Shown here: positions 30,874 through 41,800 of the stretch, piece by piece
Position numbering within the stretch: position 1 is the stretch's first letter
Layout of the letters: each line of letters opens with the position of its first letter
Translations under genes and position numbers: made by a program
From: Sepiola atlantica
Lineage: Eukaryota > Mollusca > Cephalopoda > Sepiida > Sepiolidae
NCBI GenBank assembly: GCA_963556195.1
Contig: OY744531.1
Location: 54,728,700 to 54,792,699, forward strand
DNA: 64,000 bases
Reading direction: 5' to 3'
Notes under the pieces: generated by a model
Told to the model about the DNA's origin: nothing
The model's database searches: none
Seen by the model: the letters and a program-made list of their open reading frames with translations, nothing else

Positions 30874-31595
30874 AAAAGGCGGAAGAAAATCAATTTATTT
30901 ATCCAAAAATTTGTACATAAATAATCAGATGTGGCACAAGGCCAAAAAGGGGTATGGGGGGGAAGATGGGGGTCGGGGGTCGTCCACTTGGTCTATGAAT
31001 ACCCTAAAAACTAGTTTCAGTCACCACAATACCACATTCACTCTATGGACTTAAGCTACTTAAAATATCCCCAGGTGTTTCAATGAATTTTATTTACAAT
31101 AGATATTTACATGTGTGATGATGGGAGTGGGAGAACAAAAAACTAAGCCTTAAATAATCCCCCAAAAATAAATAAAAATAAAAGGGATGATAAAAATAAA
31201 GAACCAAAGAAAATGCTAATTAAGGTGTGTTAGTAAGGTACCCCCCATCCTATCTAGAGTATGAGCTGCTCGCTGTCTTCTGGTACAGACCGAAAGCAAG
31301 AGAGTAAGCTCCTAATTGGGAGTGGGCGTTTCTATGGGGGCAAAAGAAATGGAGGGATGGGTTTGTCGGGATGTGCGGTGTCCTTCAGGATAAGAACTAT
31401 TATGGCGGGTCGGGGATATAAAATAAATTAGGGAGCGGGCATCCTGAAGGAGTTCTGACACCTAAAATAAAGCTGGGGGCAAAGAGCTCATTTACGCTAC
31501 TAGCTAATAGGGACTGCGCCCAAAATTTACTGGTCAGTTTTTAAGGGGATTTTTGTTTTTCGACAAAGATGCTTTAAGGTCGCTGTGTGCCATGC
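30874..31595 (-). other. 3' UTR of LINE copy 2
   Basis: 722 nt. The ORF2-proximal part is of the GAACTATTATGGCGGGTCGG type shared with copies 3, 4 and 6. G-run motif on the + strand at 30949-30979. Confidence 0.8.
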
Positions 31596-34500
31596 CTAGG
31601 CAGGGAACACGAACTCGAATCTATTCCGCGTGAACACGCATAAACTAGCGGTGTGTATCCACCTACTTTTGAAAAGTGAAGAAGGCAACCTCCTTCTATC
31701 AGATTTGATTTTGATTTTAAGCTGGTGTTTAAAATACGAAATCAAATCATAATAAGAAGGCGGCACCCCCCCACGCCCTATCTCTAAGCGAGAAGTATAC
31801 ACCACGAGTCTAGCTACGGCTAAGATCGCGAGCAAAACCATACGTTTCTCCCTGGGCCACAAGGGGTCCATGTTGAAGACAACGGATGCTAAATCCAAGC
31901 ACGTCACCCGATCGGGGGTGATGCGAGCCGTCACCTCGCCGACATACGTCCAAAATTCACGAAGTTTGGAGCAGGTGAAAAAGGCATGTTCCGCCGTTTC
32001 AATTTCATCTTCCTCGCAACGTGGGCAAAAGGGGCTGATAGCCATACCAATTTTGAATCGTATGTCATTGAGGGGTAACACATTTCGAACCAATCGCCAG
32101 GTCAGAGAGAACTCAGAATTATTGAGATAGCTCCTGCCTGGCGCCCAATTCCACTGAGAGCGGGCCTCCTCCTCCGACAATCCAAGTCGCTCCCCAAGAG
32201 GATCCGAAGCGGTCCCCACCACTAACTCCCGATAGAATGTCCTTCTAGACCGGGCGAGGTCACTGGACCCCGGCAGCACTCTGAGCGCAGCTCGGCATTC
32301 GTTGAAGAACTGCGATTGACTCCTTGGCTTACGTCGGCATTCGGCCAAGTGGTCAGGGATGAGGTTAGGAAAAGCGCTTCCAACCGCAGGGCCCCACGCA
32401 GACTCCTCTGTCAAGGTTCGGCTCAGGAATGATAACCGCTCGGCATACAAATGGCTCGCCAAGTCGGGCATTCCCAAGCCTCCCACATCAGGACGTTGAG
32501 TACAGACCTGTCTACGGACTAGCGGCTTCCCCTTTGCCCACAAAAGCGAGAAAAGGAGACGCGTTAAAACCGCTCGGCGGTCCGCAGGCAGAGGTAGTAT
32601 AGCCAATCGGTAAAGGATGAGCGGAAAGACGTACGTGACGCACGCCTCAGCCCGACCTTTAAGGGAAAGCCCCCTTCGAAGCCAAATCCTTACAGACGCT
32701 TCGACCTTAGACTGTACTTCCGACCAGTTCTTATCAAGCTGGAGACCGGGTCCGAACCATACGCCGAGGATCCGAACCGGGCCGTCAGTCCAGTTGAAAA
32801 GGCCCGGGAGCGCAGCCGCGCCACTCCAGGCAGCCAACCTTAGGCCATTGGATTTGCTAAGGTTGACTTTGGCCCCTGTCACTTTTTCGTACCTTCTGAG
32901 TGCCTTAGTCACCGCGAGAATGTCTCGAAAGCACGACACAAACACGGTGACATCATCGGCATACGCGGATACCCTGGCTCGCGCACCGCCAGGAAGAGCA
33001 ATACCGCGTAGGGCCAGTCCAGGCTCCCCGATCCTAAGCCTGCGGAGAAAAGGCTCCAAGGCAAGGACGTAAAGCAGGGGAGACAGCGGACATCCCTGAC
33101 GTACCGACCGAGAGACGGCAAAAGACTCCGATCGCATTCCATTCACTTGCACCACTGCCGTCGGCCCGCGATACAAAATGGAGATCCATCTGCGGAAGTC
33201 CGGTGTAAAACCGGAGGCCTCTAAAACAGATCCCAGGAACCGATGGTCGACCCTGTCAAAAGCTTTGGACTGATCTAAATTGATCAGCGCGGCTTCGGTG
33301 TCGTCTTCTAATCCCTCTATGATCGTGCGCATCAGATGCAAGTTGTTTTGAATCGATCTCCCCTTCACAGCATAATTCTGATCAGGTTCGACCAACTCAG
33401 CGATAACAAGCTGCAACCGATTTGCAAGAACTTTGGCCAAAATCTTTAAATCTGTGTTTAGCAGAGTTATGGGCCTGTAATCGTCTAATTCCCCACCATC
33501 TTGGCCCTTTTTCTGAAGCAATGTGATCACTCCCTTGGTGACTTGACCGGGGATGGAACCCTGTTCAAACCAGTGATTGAAAACATTGACCAGAATAGGT
33601 ACGAAGATGTGCGACAGCCTCAAGAACAATTCATAGGGCAAACCATCGAGTCCCGGCGATTTGTCGTAGCCGACCTGCTTCAGTGCAGCCAAGACCTCAC
33701 ACTCTGTAACGCGCCCATCACAGCTAGCCGCTCGGGCCGCCTCCAGGCGGGGCGAGCCAGCTAAATAGCTGCCAAACTCCTCGACGCGGAGTCCGGGCAG
33801 TTGGGTGAACCGTTCCATGAAATGCTCACGAAATCCCCGGCAAATCTCCCGAGCCGACACAAGGGTGTGTCCTTCCGGGTGTTTGACTTGACGAATGAGA
33901 CCGACCGAGCTGCGACGAAGTGGAGTTCTACGCTCTTGCGCGTCCACATTCACGGCTTCGTTGGACACTCTATCTAGCCTAGCTCTAACTACTTGACCTT
34001 CATACCGCACGTTAGCCGCACGTTTCAGGTCCCCCTTAGCTAGTTCTATGCCTAGGGAATCCCCCCCAGCCACCGCCCGGGCCAGCTTAGTTTCTAAACG
34101 CTTTTCTGTTTCTGCCTTATTTAAGGCGAGGCGTTGGCTATATTGAACAGAAAAGCGCCTAATGCCAACTTTGGCGTTAACCCACCACTTACTCCCGGTT
34201 ACCGCCCCCACTAATCCCTTTTGAAAGTTAAGAGATAGCTGCTCCCGGAAGTCACGTATCTCCAGTAAGGAGGTATTTAACTTCCAGTAGCTAGCTACCT
34301 TGTGTGTCTTAGGGCCTAACTCCAGACTGGCCACAAGTAGCTTGTGGTCAGAATGGCCTAACCAGTGGAACGTGGGACAAGAGATATAATCTACGTTGCC
34401 TCTTCTAATTAGCAATCTATCCAAGTAAGTACTTGAAAGGAAAGTGCCGCTAGCGAGCCACGTCCACATCTCCCGCCCTGGGTGATCGATACGAAATCTG

Positions 34501-35030
34501 TCGACCAGATCGCATTGTGCCATCAGATCAGACAGACTTGTCTCACACCTATCCGACCCACTAGGTCCCCCCACCTTATCTATCCTGGGATCAAGGATGG
34601 CATTCCAATCTCCCACTAGGATTAGCCGCTCCGAACCACCGAGAAACCCCTCCAACCCTCGGAAAAAGGAAACCCTCTCACGAATGGAATTGGGCGCATA
34701 AACCGCGACGATTCGAAACATGGCACTATTCACGGCAACATCAGCCACGACCAGTCTGCCATCAGCATCCGCGTGAACAACGTTTACCCTTGCTAACAGA
34801 GTGCGTCTAACTAACAGCGAAACTCCCCGAGCAGAACGGTCACCAAAAGCTGAAAAAACATCGAAATGTTCTGACAGCAGTCGGTGATCGTCCATCGAAA
34901 CATAGTGAGTTTCCTGTACCGCAGCCACATCTAATTCAAAAGCCTTGAGATCCCCCAGTATGCGGGCTGCTTTGCTTAAGGATCTCAAGCCTCTCGCGTT
35001 CAAGCTTCCTAGTTTCAAGGTCGTAGCCAT
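31596..35030 (-). CDS. ORF2 protein, copy 2: endonuclease-reverse transcriptase, intact
   Basis: 1144 aa, with all endonuclease, RT and CCHC residues listed for copy 1 present. Differences from copy 1: F31, R50, L198, T201, G239, T314, E954, and its private I811 in the C-terminal part. None touches a catalytic motif. Starts at the ATG 4 nt after the ORF1 stop (TAG TGCA ATG). Confidence 0.93.
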   Translation of the reverse strand: MATTLKLGSLNARGLRSLSKAARILGDLKAFELDVAAVQETHYVSMDDHRLLSEHFDVFSAFGDRSARGVSLLVRRTLLARVNVVHADADGRLVVADVAVNSAMFRIVAVYAPNSIRERVSFFRGLEGFLGGSERLILVGDWNAILDPRIDKVGGPSGSDRCETSLSDLMAQCDLVDRFRIDHPGREMWTWLASGTFLSSTYLDRLLIRRGNVDYISCPTFHWLGHSDHKLLVASLELGPKTHKVASYWKLNTSLLEIRDFREQLSLNFQKGLVGAVTGSKWWVNAKVGIRRFSVQYSQRLALNKAETEKRLETKLARAVAGGDSLGIELAKGDLKRAANVRYEGQVVRARLDRVSNEAVNVDAQERRTPLRRSSVGLIRQVKHPEGHTLVSAREICRGFREHFMERFTQLPGLRVEEFGSYLAGSPRLEAARAASCDGRVTECEVLAALKQVGYDKSPGLDGLPYELFLRLSHIFVPILVNVFNHWFEQGSIPGQVTKGVITLLQKKGQDGGELDDYRPITLLNTDLKILAKVLANRLQLVIAELVEPDQNYAVKGRSIQNNLHLMRTIIEGLEDDTEAALINLDQSKAFDRVDHRFLGSVLEASGFTPDFRRWISILYRGPTAVVQVNGMRSESFAVSRSVRQGCPLSPLLYVLALEPFLRRLRIGEPGLALRGIALPGGARARVSAYADDVTVFVSCFRDILAVTKALRRYEKVTGAKVNLSKSNGLRLAAWSGAAALPGLFNWTDGPVRILGVWFGPGLQLDKNWSEVQSKVEASVRIWLRRGLSLKGRAEACVTYVFPLILYRLAILPLPADRRAVLTRLLFSLLWAKGKPLVRRQVCTQRPDVGGLGMPDLASHLYAERLSFLSRTLTEESAWGPAVGSAFPNLIPDHLAECRRKPRSQSQFFNECRAALRVLPGSSDLARSRRTFYRELVVGTASDPLGERLGLSEEEARSQWNWAPGRSYLNNSEFSLTWRLVRNVLPLNDIRFKIGMAISPFCPRCEEDEIETAEHAFFTCSKLREFWTYVGEVTARITPDRVTCLDLASVVFNMDPLWPREKRMVLLAILAVARLVVYTSRLEIGRGGVPPSYYDLISYFKHQLKIKIKSDRRRLPSSLFKSRWIHTASLCVFTRNRFEFVFPA

Positions 35031-35034
35031 TGCA

Positions 35035-37737
35035 CTAGTCAGTGTCAATCAGCGGCCTAAAGTCTTTGTCATTCAGGATGCCGACGGCATGCCCGATATT
35101 GCCAGTGAGCAATTCCGACGACGCGCGGCCGTCTCGGGAGATGCCCCCGACATCCAGGGGGAAGGTTAACTTTAAAGCTCTATAAAAAGAAGGGTGGACG
35201 TAAATGGGGATCCTCCCTTCACATTTATCCCTCAGATCGTCGAGGGAGTCGTGCCCTTCTTCCACCAACGTTAGACCCAGGATCGCATCCTTTGCTGCTT
35301 CTATCATTCGCCACATGGATTTCGTGCGGCGAATTTTCGTCTTCCTGACGAACGTGATCAGCAAAGGAGCATCGGGGAAGTTGGACGGGTTGGTAGTGTC
35401 CAGACCCTGGGTCTTCGTAAGGAGCTGCAGCGGCCTGAGCGCGCTTCTCTGCTGCGGCGTGAGCTCGGCAGCGGCGTGGTGCAGATCTGCTTCGCAGATG
35501 AGGTCCCCTGGCAGGAAGGGGAGCTTTCTCGTCTTCTCCTTTCTTGTAGGGGAGGGCGACGCTTTTTGTTTCTTGGCCTGTTTGGCCACATTGGGAGTTT
35601 TGGACCCCGACTCTTCCTTTCGAGACAGAGAGCGGGAACTAGCTGGGGGAGTTTCAGTGGGGGAAGGGGATTTCTGCTCAGTGGTGGGTTTAGGTTTTGG
35701 GGATTCGGGGGACTGAGCAGGAGAGATAGTCATCTCTTCGGACATTGGGGCGGGGGATTGGGGCCCAGCCTCTTTTTCTTGTGAAACGGCACGTTTGGCC
35801 ACCTTTCTATCCCGGGTGAACTTTTTCACTGTCTCTCGAGCCGGGGCCGGGCCAGCGTCACCCTCCATCTTCTCCCCTTCCGATTCGGACGATGAAGATG
35901 TTGACGAAGGTAGTGACAGGGGAACCTCGGTTTTTCGTTTCGTGGCCGCTGCCGTGCTAGATGTTTGCTGCGGCTCCTTATCGGTGGGCATATCCACGCT
36001 CATTGACTTAGCGGGACCCCGCATCCCTTTTACTTCAGAGGGCTGCACTTTGGAAGAGGGCTTCTGTGGTTTGTTCTTTCGGACCACTGGGGTGAAACCC
36101 TCCTCGTCTTTTCCGGTGTTAGGAGCTGCTGATGCCGCTGGACCTCCCGGGGCTGCGGCAGAAGGGGTCTTCTTGATTGGCGCCTTTTTTGGGCAGTCTT
36201 TCGCCATATGCCCCTTCTGCTCGCAGTGCCAGCAATGTGGCCTCCTGCCCTCGACGATGATAGACATCGACCAGGAGTCGCACTTGAGCAGTGGCGGTAT
36301 CTTGTTGAAGCCATCCCGGTCCAAACGCATTTTAATTTTGTAGTCCCCTACCATTAGGTTATGGGGACCGCGGACCGGGATTATGGCTTCGACGTCCCCA
36401 TATTGACTCATCACTGCACCTAGTTGCTCCGAGTCAATATAGCAGGGGACGCCGAGGACAGTGACTAGTGTCCTCCTCCTGCTCAAGTACTCCGGCCTGA
36501 GGATCAGATGTTTATGCCTCAGGTCGGCCCTGGCCAACTTTTCTGCTTCTTGTTCCGAGGGGAGTAACAAGTCCCAGGTCGCGAAACCACGACGGCAAAT
36601 GTATGTCGCCGGGACTTTTAGGGACCATAGGATTTCCCCTACTGTCTCGATTTGGAGCCCAGCCAGCCCTTTGGTTCTGGAGTCGATGGTGACTAGCGAA
36701 ACAATTCGCTTCGCTAGCCGTTCCACCGCTCCTGGCGCTGCTTGGATAACGCTACCGTCGGTTAGTTCCTTGTACTTAGACTCGAACAGCCGACGGTATT
36801 CTGACGGGCTTCTTTGCGACTGGGGTCCCCACTGGTCTTTAGGTGATTGGGCAGGAGAGTTGGTTTGCGCCGGAGTTGTAGGTGTTACAGCCTTCGTCGG
36901 CGACGGCGTCTTCTGCCCGGGAGGTATCGCCCATGAATTGGGTGTCTCCGCTGGTGTTGATGAGAGGGACGGCCACTCCTTTGGAGCTGTTTCCGGCGTT
37001 GTTGCCGGCGGAGTGGCCGCCTTGGTTCCTCTCTTGCCAGCGACATCCGCTGCTCCTTTTTTGGTGACGGTGCGAGCAGCCCCCATCTTCCTCGGCCTAG
37101 ACTGCCGCATGCTAGCCTTGGCCGGGCCATCTGGAGTCAGCTGCAGAACTTCCATGCTGCTGTCTCTGCTACTGCCACGACTGCTCACAGGGCTGTGGTC
37201 GTTGCAGACACTGCTGTCGCTGCAAATGCTGCTGTCACTTCCAAAGAGTTCTTGGGTGAGGTTGCGGCATTGAGCAGAGTCCCTGTCAATGTGGGCTGGC
37301 GGCTGATCTGGGTCGGTGGCCCCTTCTTTGTGGGACTCCACCGACCGGGTCGCTCTTACTCCTGGAGGCAGGCGGCCTTTTCGCCTACTACCAGGCGGGC
37401 TGACGGTTGAAGCCCGGCGAGCGATTGGTACAGTGGGGAGTCGTTCCCACCGACCCAGATCACCTCTAGGATCTGAGCTATCCTGGGTGGAGCTGCCGGG
37501 GACAGCAGCGTGCAAGCTAACAGGGCTCCCGCCTAAGGCGGCAGACCCTGATCTACTTTCAGTGCTGGGAGCGGCACTGGCGGACGTACTGGGCACGACG
37601 CCTATGGCGGCGTGACCGTCCTGCTGTTTGAGGTCTGCTCCCTCCCCGACCTGAGACCGTCGCCTCAGTTCGGAAAAGGAGCCCGGGCTAGACAAAGACT
37701 CTGCAGCAGAGCCCGGACCACTCCTCCCCTCTTCCAT
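35035..37737 (-). CDS. ORF1 protein, copy 2: RNA-binding gag-like protein with CCHC knuckle
   Basis: 900 aa, expected to bind the element RNA and form the transposition particle. Residues 1-310 are rich in S, P, T and charged residues and look disordered (SDSSICSDSSVC at 167-178). Residues ~315-500 are a folded region whose second half (TLVTVLGVPCYIDSEQL, then YGDVEAIIPV) resembles the RRM-like module placed before zinc knuckles in Tx1-type ORF1 proteins and ZCCHC3-like proteins. A C502-x2-C505-x4-H510-x4-C515 knuckle follows. Residues 520-740 are again S/P/K-rich and basic. Residues 740-900 are a second conserved, apparently folded part that I do not recognise. Copy-specific: E667, S850, N889. 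Start: first in-frame ATG, after the structured leader. Confidence 0.88.
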   Translation of the reverse strand: MEEGRSGPGSAAESLSSPGSFSELRRRSQVGEGADLKQQDGHAAIGVVPSTSASAAPSTESRSGSAALGGSPVSLHAAVPGSSTQDSSDPRGDLGRWERLPTVPIARRASTVSPPGSRRKGRLPPGVRATRSVESHKEGATDPDQPPAHIDRDSAQCRNLTQELFGSDSSICSDSSVCNDHSPVSSRGSSRDSSMEVLQLTPDGPAKASMRQSRPRKMGAARTVTKKGAADVAGKRGTKAATPPATTPETAPKEWPSLSSTPAETPNSWAIPPGQKTPSPTKAVTPTTPAQTNSPAQSPKDQWGPQSQRSPSEYRRLFESKYKELTDGSVIQAAPGAVERLAKRIVSLVTIDSRTKGLAGLQIETVGEILWSLKVPATYICRRGFATWDLLLPSEQEAEKLARADLRHKHLILRPEYLSRRRTLVTVLGVPCYIDSEQLGAVMSQYGDVEAIIPVRGPHNLMVGDYKIKMRLDRDGFNKIPPLLKCDSWSMSIIVEGRRPHCWHCEQKGHMAKDCPKKAPIKKTPSAAAPGGPAASAAPNTGKDEEGFTPVVRKNKPQKPSSKVQPSEVKGMRGPAKSMSVDMPTDKEPQQTSSTAAATKRKTEVPLSLPSSTSSSSESEGEKMEGDAGPAPARETVKKFTRDRKVAKRAVSQEKEAGPQSPAPMSEEMTISPAQSPESPKPKPTTEQKSPSPTETPPASSRSLSRKEESGSKTPNVAKQAKKQKASPSPTRKEKTRKLPFLPGDLICEADLHHAAAELTPQQRSALRPLQLLTKTQGLDTTNPSNFPDAPLLITFVRKTKIRRTKSMWRMIEAAKDAILGLTLVEEGHDSLDDLRDKCEGRIPIYVHPSFYRALKLTFPLDVGGISRDGRASSELLTGNIGHAVGILNDKDFRPLIDTD

Positions 37738-38087
37738 CCAACTCCCGGCTAGAGACCCGCCGATTCGGATTCAGGAAGACCGTCGCCAAAAGGTACGTAA
37801 GTCAGACCCGAAACCTGCCAGCTGCTTAAGTCAAGCCTGGGGGTTGGACACCTGCAAGAGAAGGGAACAAAAAGATTAATACAATGGAACCGCCCAACAG
37901 GGGCGGCCACCCAAGAGGGGTGTGAAGAGACAAATTGCCCAACAGGGGCTAGTCTAAGGGGACAGAGAGAGTCCCCTGATGATTTAGCTTTAAACTGGGC
38001 GGGGCCCAAGTAGCTGGTCTCCTCTTAGGCAATCACAAGTGATTGCCTAAGAGTTGCCTGAAAAAATACAAGACGAGTCAAGATTTT
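37738..38087 (-). promoter_or_regulatory. 5' UTR of copy 2
   Basis: Same length and stem-loops as in copy 1; the 15-bp inverted repeat is at 38022-38053. Confidence 0.6.
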
Positions 38088-38809
38088 AAAAGGCGGAAGA
38101 AAATCAATTTATTTATCCAAAAATTTGTACATAAATAATCAGATGTGGCACAAGGCCAAAAAGGGGTATGGGGGGGAAGATGGGGGTCGGGGGTCGTCCA
38201 CTTGGTCTATGAATACCCTAAAAACTAGTTTCAGTCACCACAATACCACATTCACTCTATGGACTTAAGCTACTTAAAATATCCCCAGGTGTTTCAATGA
38301 ATTTTATTTACAATAGATATTTACATGTGTGATGATGGGAGTGGGAGAACAAAAAACTAAGCCTTAAATAATCCCCCAAAAATAAATAAAAATAAAAGTG
38401 ATGATAAAAATAAAGAACCAAAGAAAATGCTAATTAAGGTGTGTTAGTAAGGTACCCCCCATCCTATCTAGAGTATGAGCTGCTCGCTGTCTTCTGGTAC
38501 AGACCGAAAGCAAGAGAGTAAGCTCCTAATTGGGAGTGGGCGTTTCTATGGGGGCAAAAGAAATGGAGGGATGGGTTTGTCGGGATGTGCGGTGTCCTTC
38601 AGGATAAGAACTATTATGGCGGGTCGGGGATATAAAATAAATTAGGGAGCGGGCATCCTGAAGGAGTTCTGACACCTAAAATAAAGCTGGGGGCAAAGAG
38701 CTCATTTACGCTACTAGCTAATAGGGACTGCGCCCAAAATTTACTGGTCAGTTTTTAAGGGGATTTTTGTTTTTCGACAAAGATGCTTTAAGGTCGCTGT
38801 GTGCCATGC
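38088..38809 (-). other. 3' UTR of LINE copy 3
   Basis: 722 nt, nearly identical to copy 2. G-run motif on the + strand at 38163-38193. Confidence 0.8.
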
Positions 38810-41800
38810 CTAGGCAGGGAACACGAACTCGAATCTATTCCGCGTGAACACGCATAAACTAGCGGTGTGTATCCACCTACTTTTGAAAAGTGAAGAAGGC
38901 AACCTCCTTCTATCAGATTTGATTTTGATTTTAAGCTGGTGTTTAAAATACGAAATCAAATCATAATAAGAAGGCGGCACCCCCCCACGCCCTATCTCTA
39001 AGCGAGAAGTATACACCACGAGTCTAGCTACGGCTAAGATCGCGAGCAAAACCATACGTTTCTCCCTGGGCCACAAGGGGTCCATGTTGAAGACAACGGA
39101 TGCTAAATCCAAGCACGTCACCCGATCGGGGGTGATGCGAGCCGTCACCTCGCCGACATACGTCCAAAATTCACGAAGTTTGGAGCAGGTGAAAAAGGCA
39201 TGTTCCGCCGTTTCAATTTCATCTTCCTCGCAACGTGGGCAAAAGGGGCTGATAGCCATACCAATTTTGAATCGTATGTCATTGAGGGGTAACACATTTC
39301 GAACCAATCGCCAGGTCAGAGAGAACTCAGAATTATTGAGATAGCTCCTGCCTGGCGCCCAATTCCACTGAGAGCGAGCCTCCTCCTCCGACAATCCAAG
39401 TCGCTCCCCAAGAGGATCCGAAGCGGTCCCCACCACTAACTCCCGATAGAATGTCCTTCTAGACCGGGCGAGGTCACTGGACCCCGGCAGCACTCTGAGC
39501 GCAGCTCGGCATTCGTTGAAGAACTGCGATTGACTCCTTGGCTTACGTCGGCATTCGGCCAAGTGGTCAGGGATGAGGTTAGGAAAAGCGCTTCCAACCG
39601 CAGGGCCCCACGCAGACTCCTCTGTCAAGGTTCGGCTCAGGAATGACAACCGCTCGGCACACAAATGGCTCGCCAAGTCGGGCATTCCCAAGCCTCCCAC
39701 ATCAGGACGTTGAGTACAGACCTGTCTACGGACTAGCGGCTTCCCCTTTGCCCACAAAAGCGAGAAAAGGAGACGCGTTAAAACCGCTCGGCGGTCCGCA
39801 GGCAGAGGTAGTACAGCCAATCGGTAAAGGATGAGCGGAAAGACGTACGTGACGCACGCCTCAGCCCGACCTTTAAGGGAAAGCCCCCTTCGAAGCCAAA
39901 TCCTTACAGACGCTTCGACCTTAGACTGTACTTCCGACCAGTTCTTATCAAGCTGGAGACCGGGTCCGAACCATACGCCGAGGATCCGAACCGGGCCGTC
40001 AGTCCAGTTGAAAAGGCCCGGGAGCGCAGCCGCGCCACTCCAGGCAGCCAACCTTAGGCCATTGGATTTGCTAAGGTTGACTTTGGCCCCTGTCACTTTT
40101 TCGTACCTTCTGAGTGCCTTAGTCACCGCGAGAATGTCTCGAAAGCACGACACAAACACGGTGACATCATCGGCATACGCGGATACCCTGGCTCGCGCAC
40201 CGCCAGGAAGAGCAATACCGCGTAGGGCCAGTCCAGGCTCCCCGATCCTAAGCCTGCGGAGAAAAGGCTCCAAGGCAAGGACGTAAAGCAGGGGAGACAG
40301 CGGACATCCCTGACGTACCGACCGAGAGACGGCAAAAGACTCCGATCGCATTCCATTCACTTGCACCACTGCCGTCGGCCCGCGATACAAAATGGAGATC
40401 CATCTGCGGAAGTCCGGTGTAAAACCGGAGGCCTCTAAAACAGATCCCAGGAACCGATGGTCGACCCTGTCAAAAGCTTTGGACTGATCTAAATTGATCA
40501 GCGCGGCTTCGGTGTCGTCTTCTAATCCCTCTATGATCGTGCGCATCAGATGCAAGTTGTTTTGAATCGATCTCCCCTTCACAGCATAATTCTGATCAGG
40601 TTCGACCAACTCAGCGATAACAAGCTGCAACCGATTTGCAAGAACTTTGGCCAAAATCTTTAAATCTGTGTTTAGCAGAGTTATGGGCCTGTAATCGTCT
40701 AATTCCCCACCATCTTGGCCCTTTTTCTGAAGCAATGTGATCACTCCCTTGGTGACTTGACCGGGGATGGAACCCTGTTCAAACCAGTGATTGAAAACAT
40801 TGACCAGAATAGGTACGAAGATGTGCGACAGCCTCAAGAACAATTCATAGGGCAAACCATCGAGTCCCGGCGATTTGTCGTAGCCGACCTGCTTCAGTGC
40901 AGCCAAGACCTCACACTCTGTAACGCGCCCATCACAGCTAGCCGCTCGGGCCGCCTCCAGGCGGGGCGAGCCAGCTAAATAGCTGCCAAACTCCTCGACG
41001 CGGAGTCCGGGCAGTTGGGTGAACCGTTCCATGAAATGCTCACGAAATCCCCGGCAAATCTCCCGAGCCGACACAAGGGTGTGTCCTTCCGGGTGTTTGA
41101 CTTGACGAATGAGACCGACCGAGCTGCGACGAAGTGGAGTTCTACGCTCTTGCGCGTCCACATTCACGGCTTCGTTGGACACTCTATCTAGCCTAGCTCT
41201 AACTACTTGACCCTCATACCGCACGTTAGCCGCACGTTTCAGGTCCCCCTTAGCTAGCTCTATGCCTAGGGAATCCCCCCCAGCCACCGCCCGGGCCAGC
41301 TTATTTTCTAAACGCTTTTCTGTTTCTGCCTTATTTAGGGCGAGGCGTTGGCTATATTGAACAGAAAAGCGCCTAATGCCAACTTTGGCGTTAACCCACC
41401 ACTTACTCCCGGTTACCGCCCCCACTAATCCCTTTTGAAAGTTAAGAGATAGCTGCTCCCGGAAGTCACGTATCTCCAGTAAGGAGGTATTTAACTTCCA
41501 GTAGCTAGCTACCTTGTGTGTCTTAGGGCCTAACTCCAGACTGGCCACAAGTAGCTTGTGGTCAGAATGGCCTAACCAGTGGAACGTGGGACAAGAGATA
41601 TAATCTACGTTGCCTCTTCTAATTAGCAATCTATCCAAGTAAGTACTTGAAAGGAAAGAGCCGCTAGCGAGCCACGTCCACATCTCCCGCCCTGGGTGAT
41701 CGATACGAAATCTGTCGACCAGATCGCATTGTGCCATCAGATCAGACAGACTTGTCTCACACCTATCCGACCCACTAGGTCCCCCCACCTTATCTATCCT

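Larger units (their letters stand above)
30874..38087 (-). mobile_element. U2-targeting non-LTR retrotransposon, copy 2
   Basis: 7214-bp unit joined tail-to-head to copies 1 and 3 at CGCCTTTT|AAAATCTTGACTC junctions with no intervening DNA. Both ORFs are intact. Belongs with copies 4 and 6 by ORF2 residue T314, but with copy 3 by the ORF1 NTGK variant at 540-543. Confidence 0.88.
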
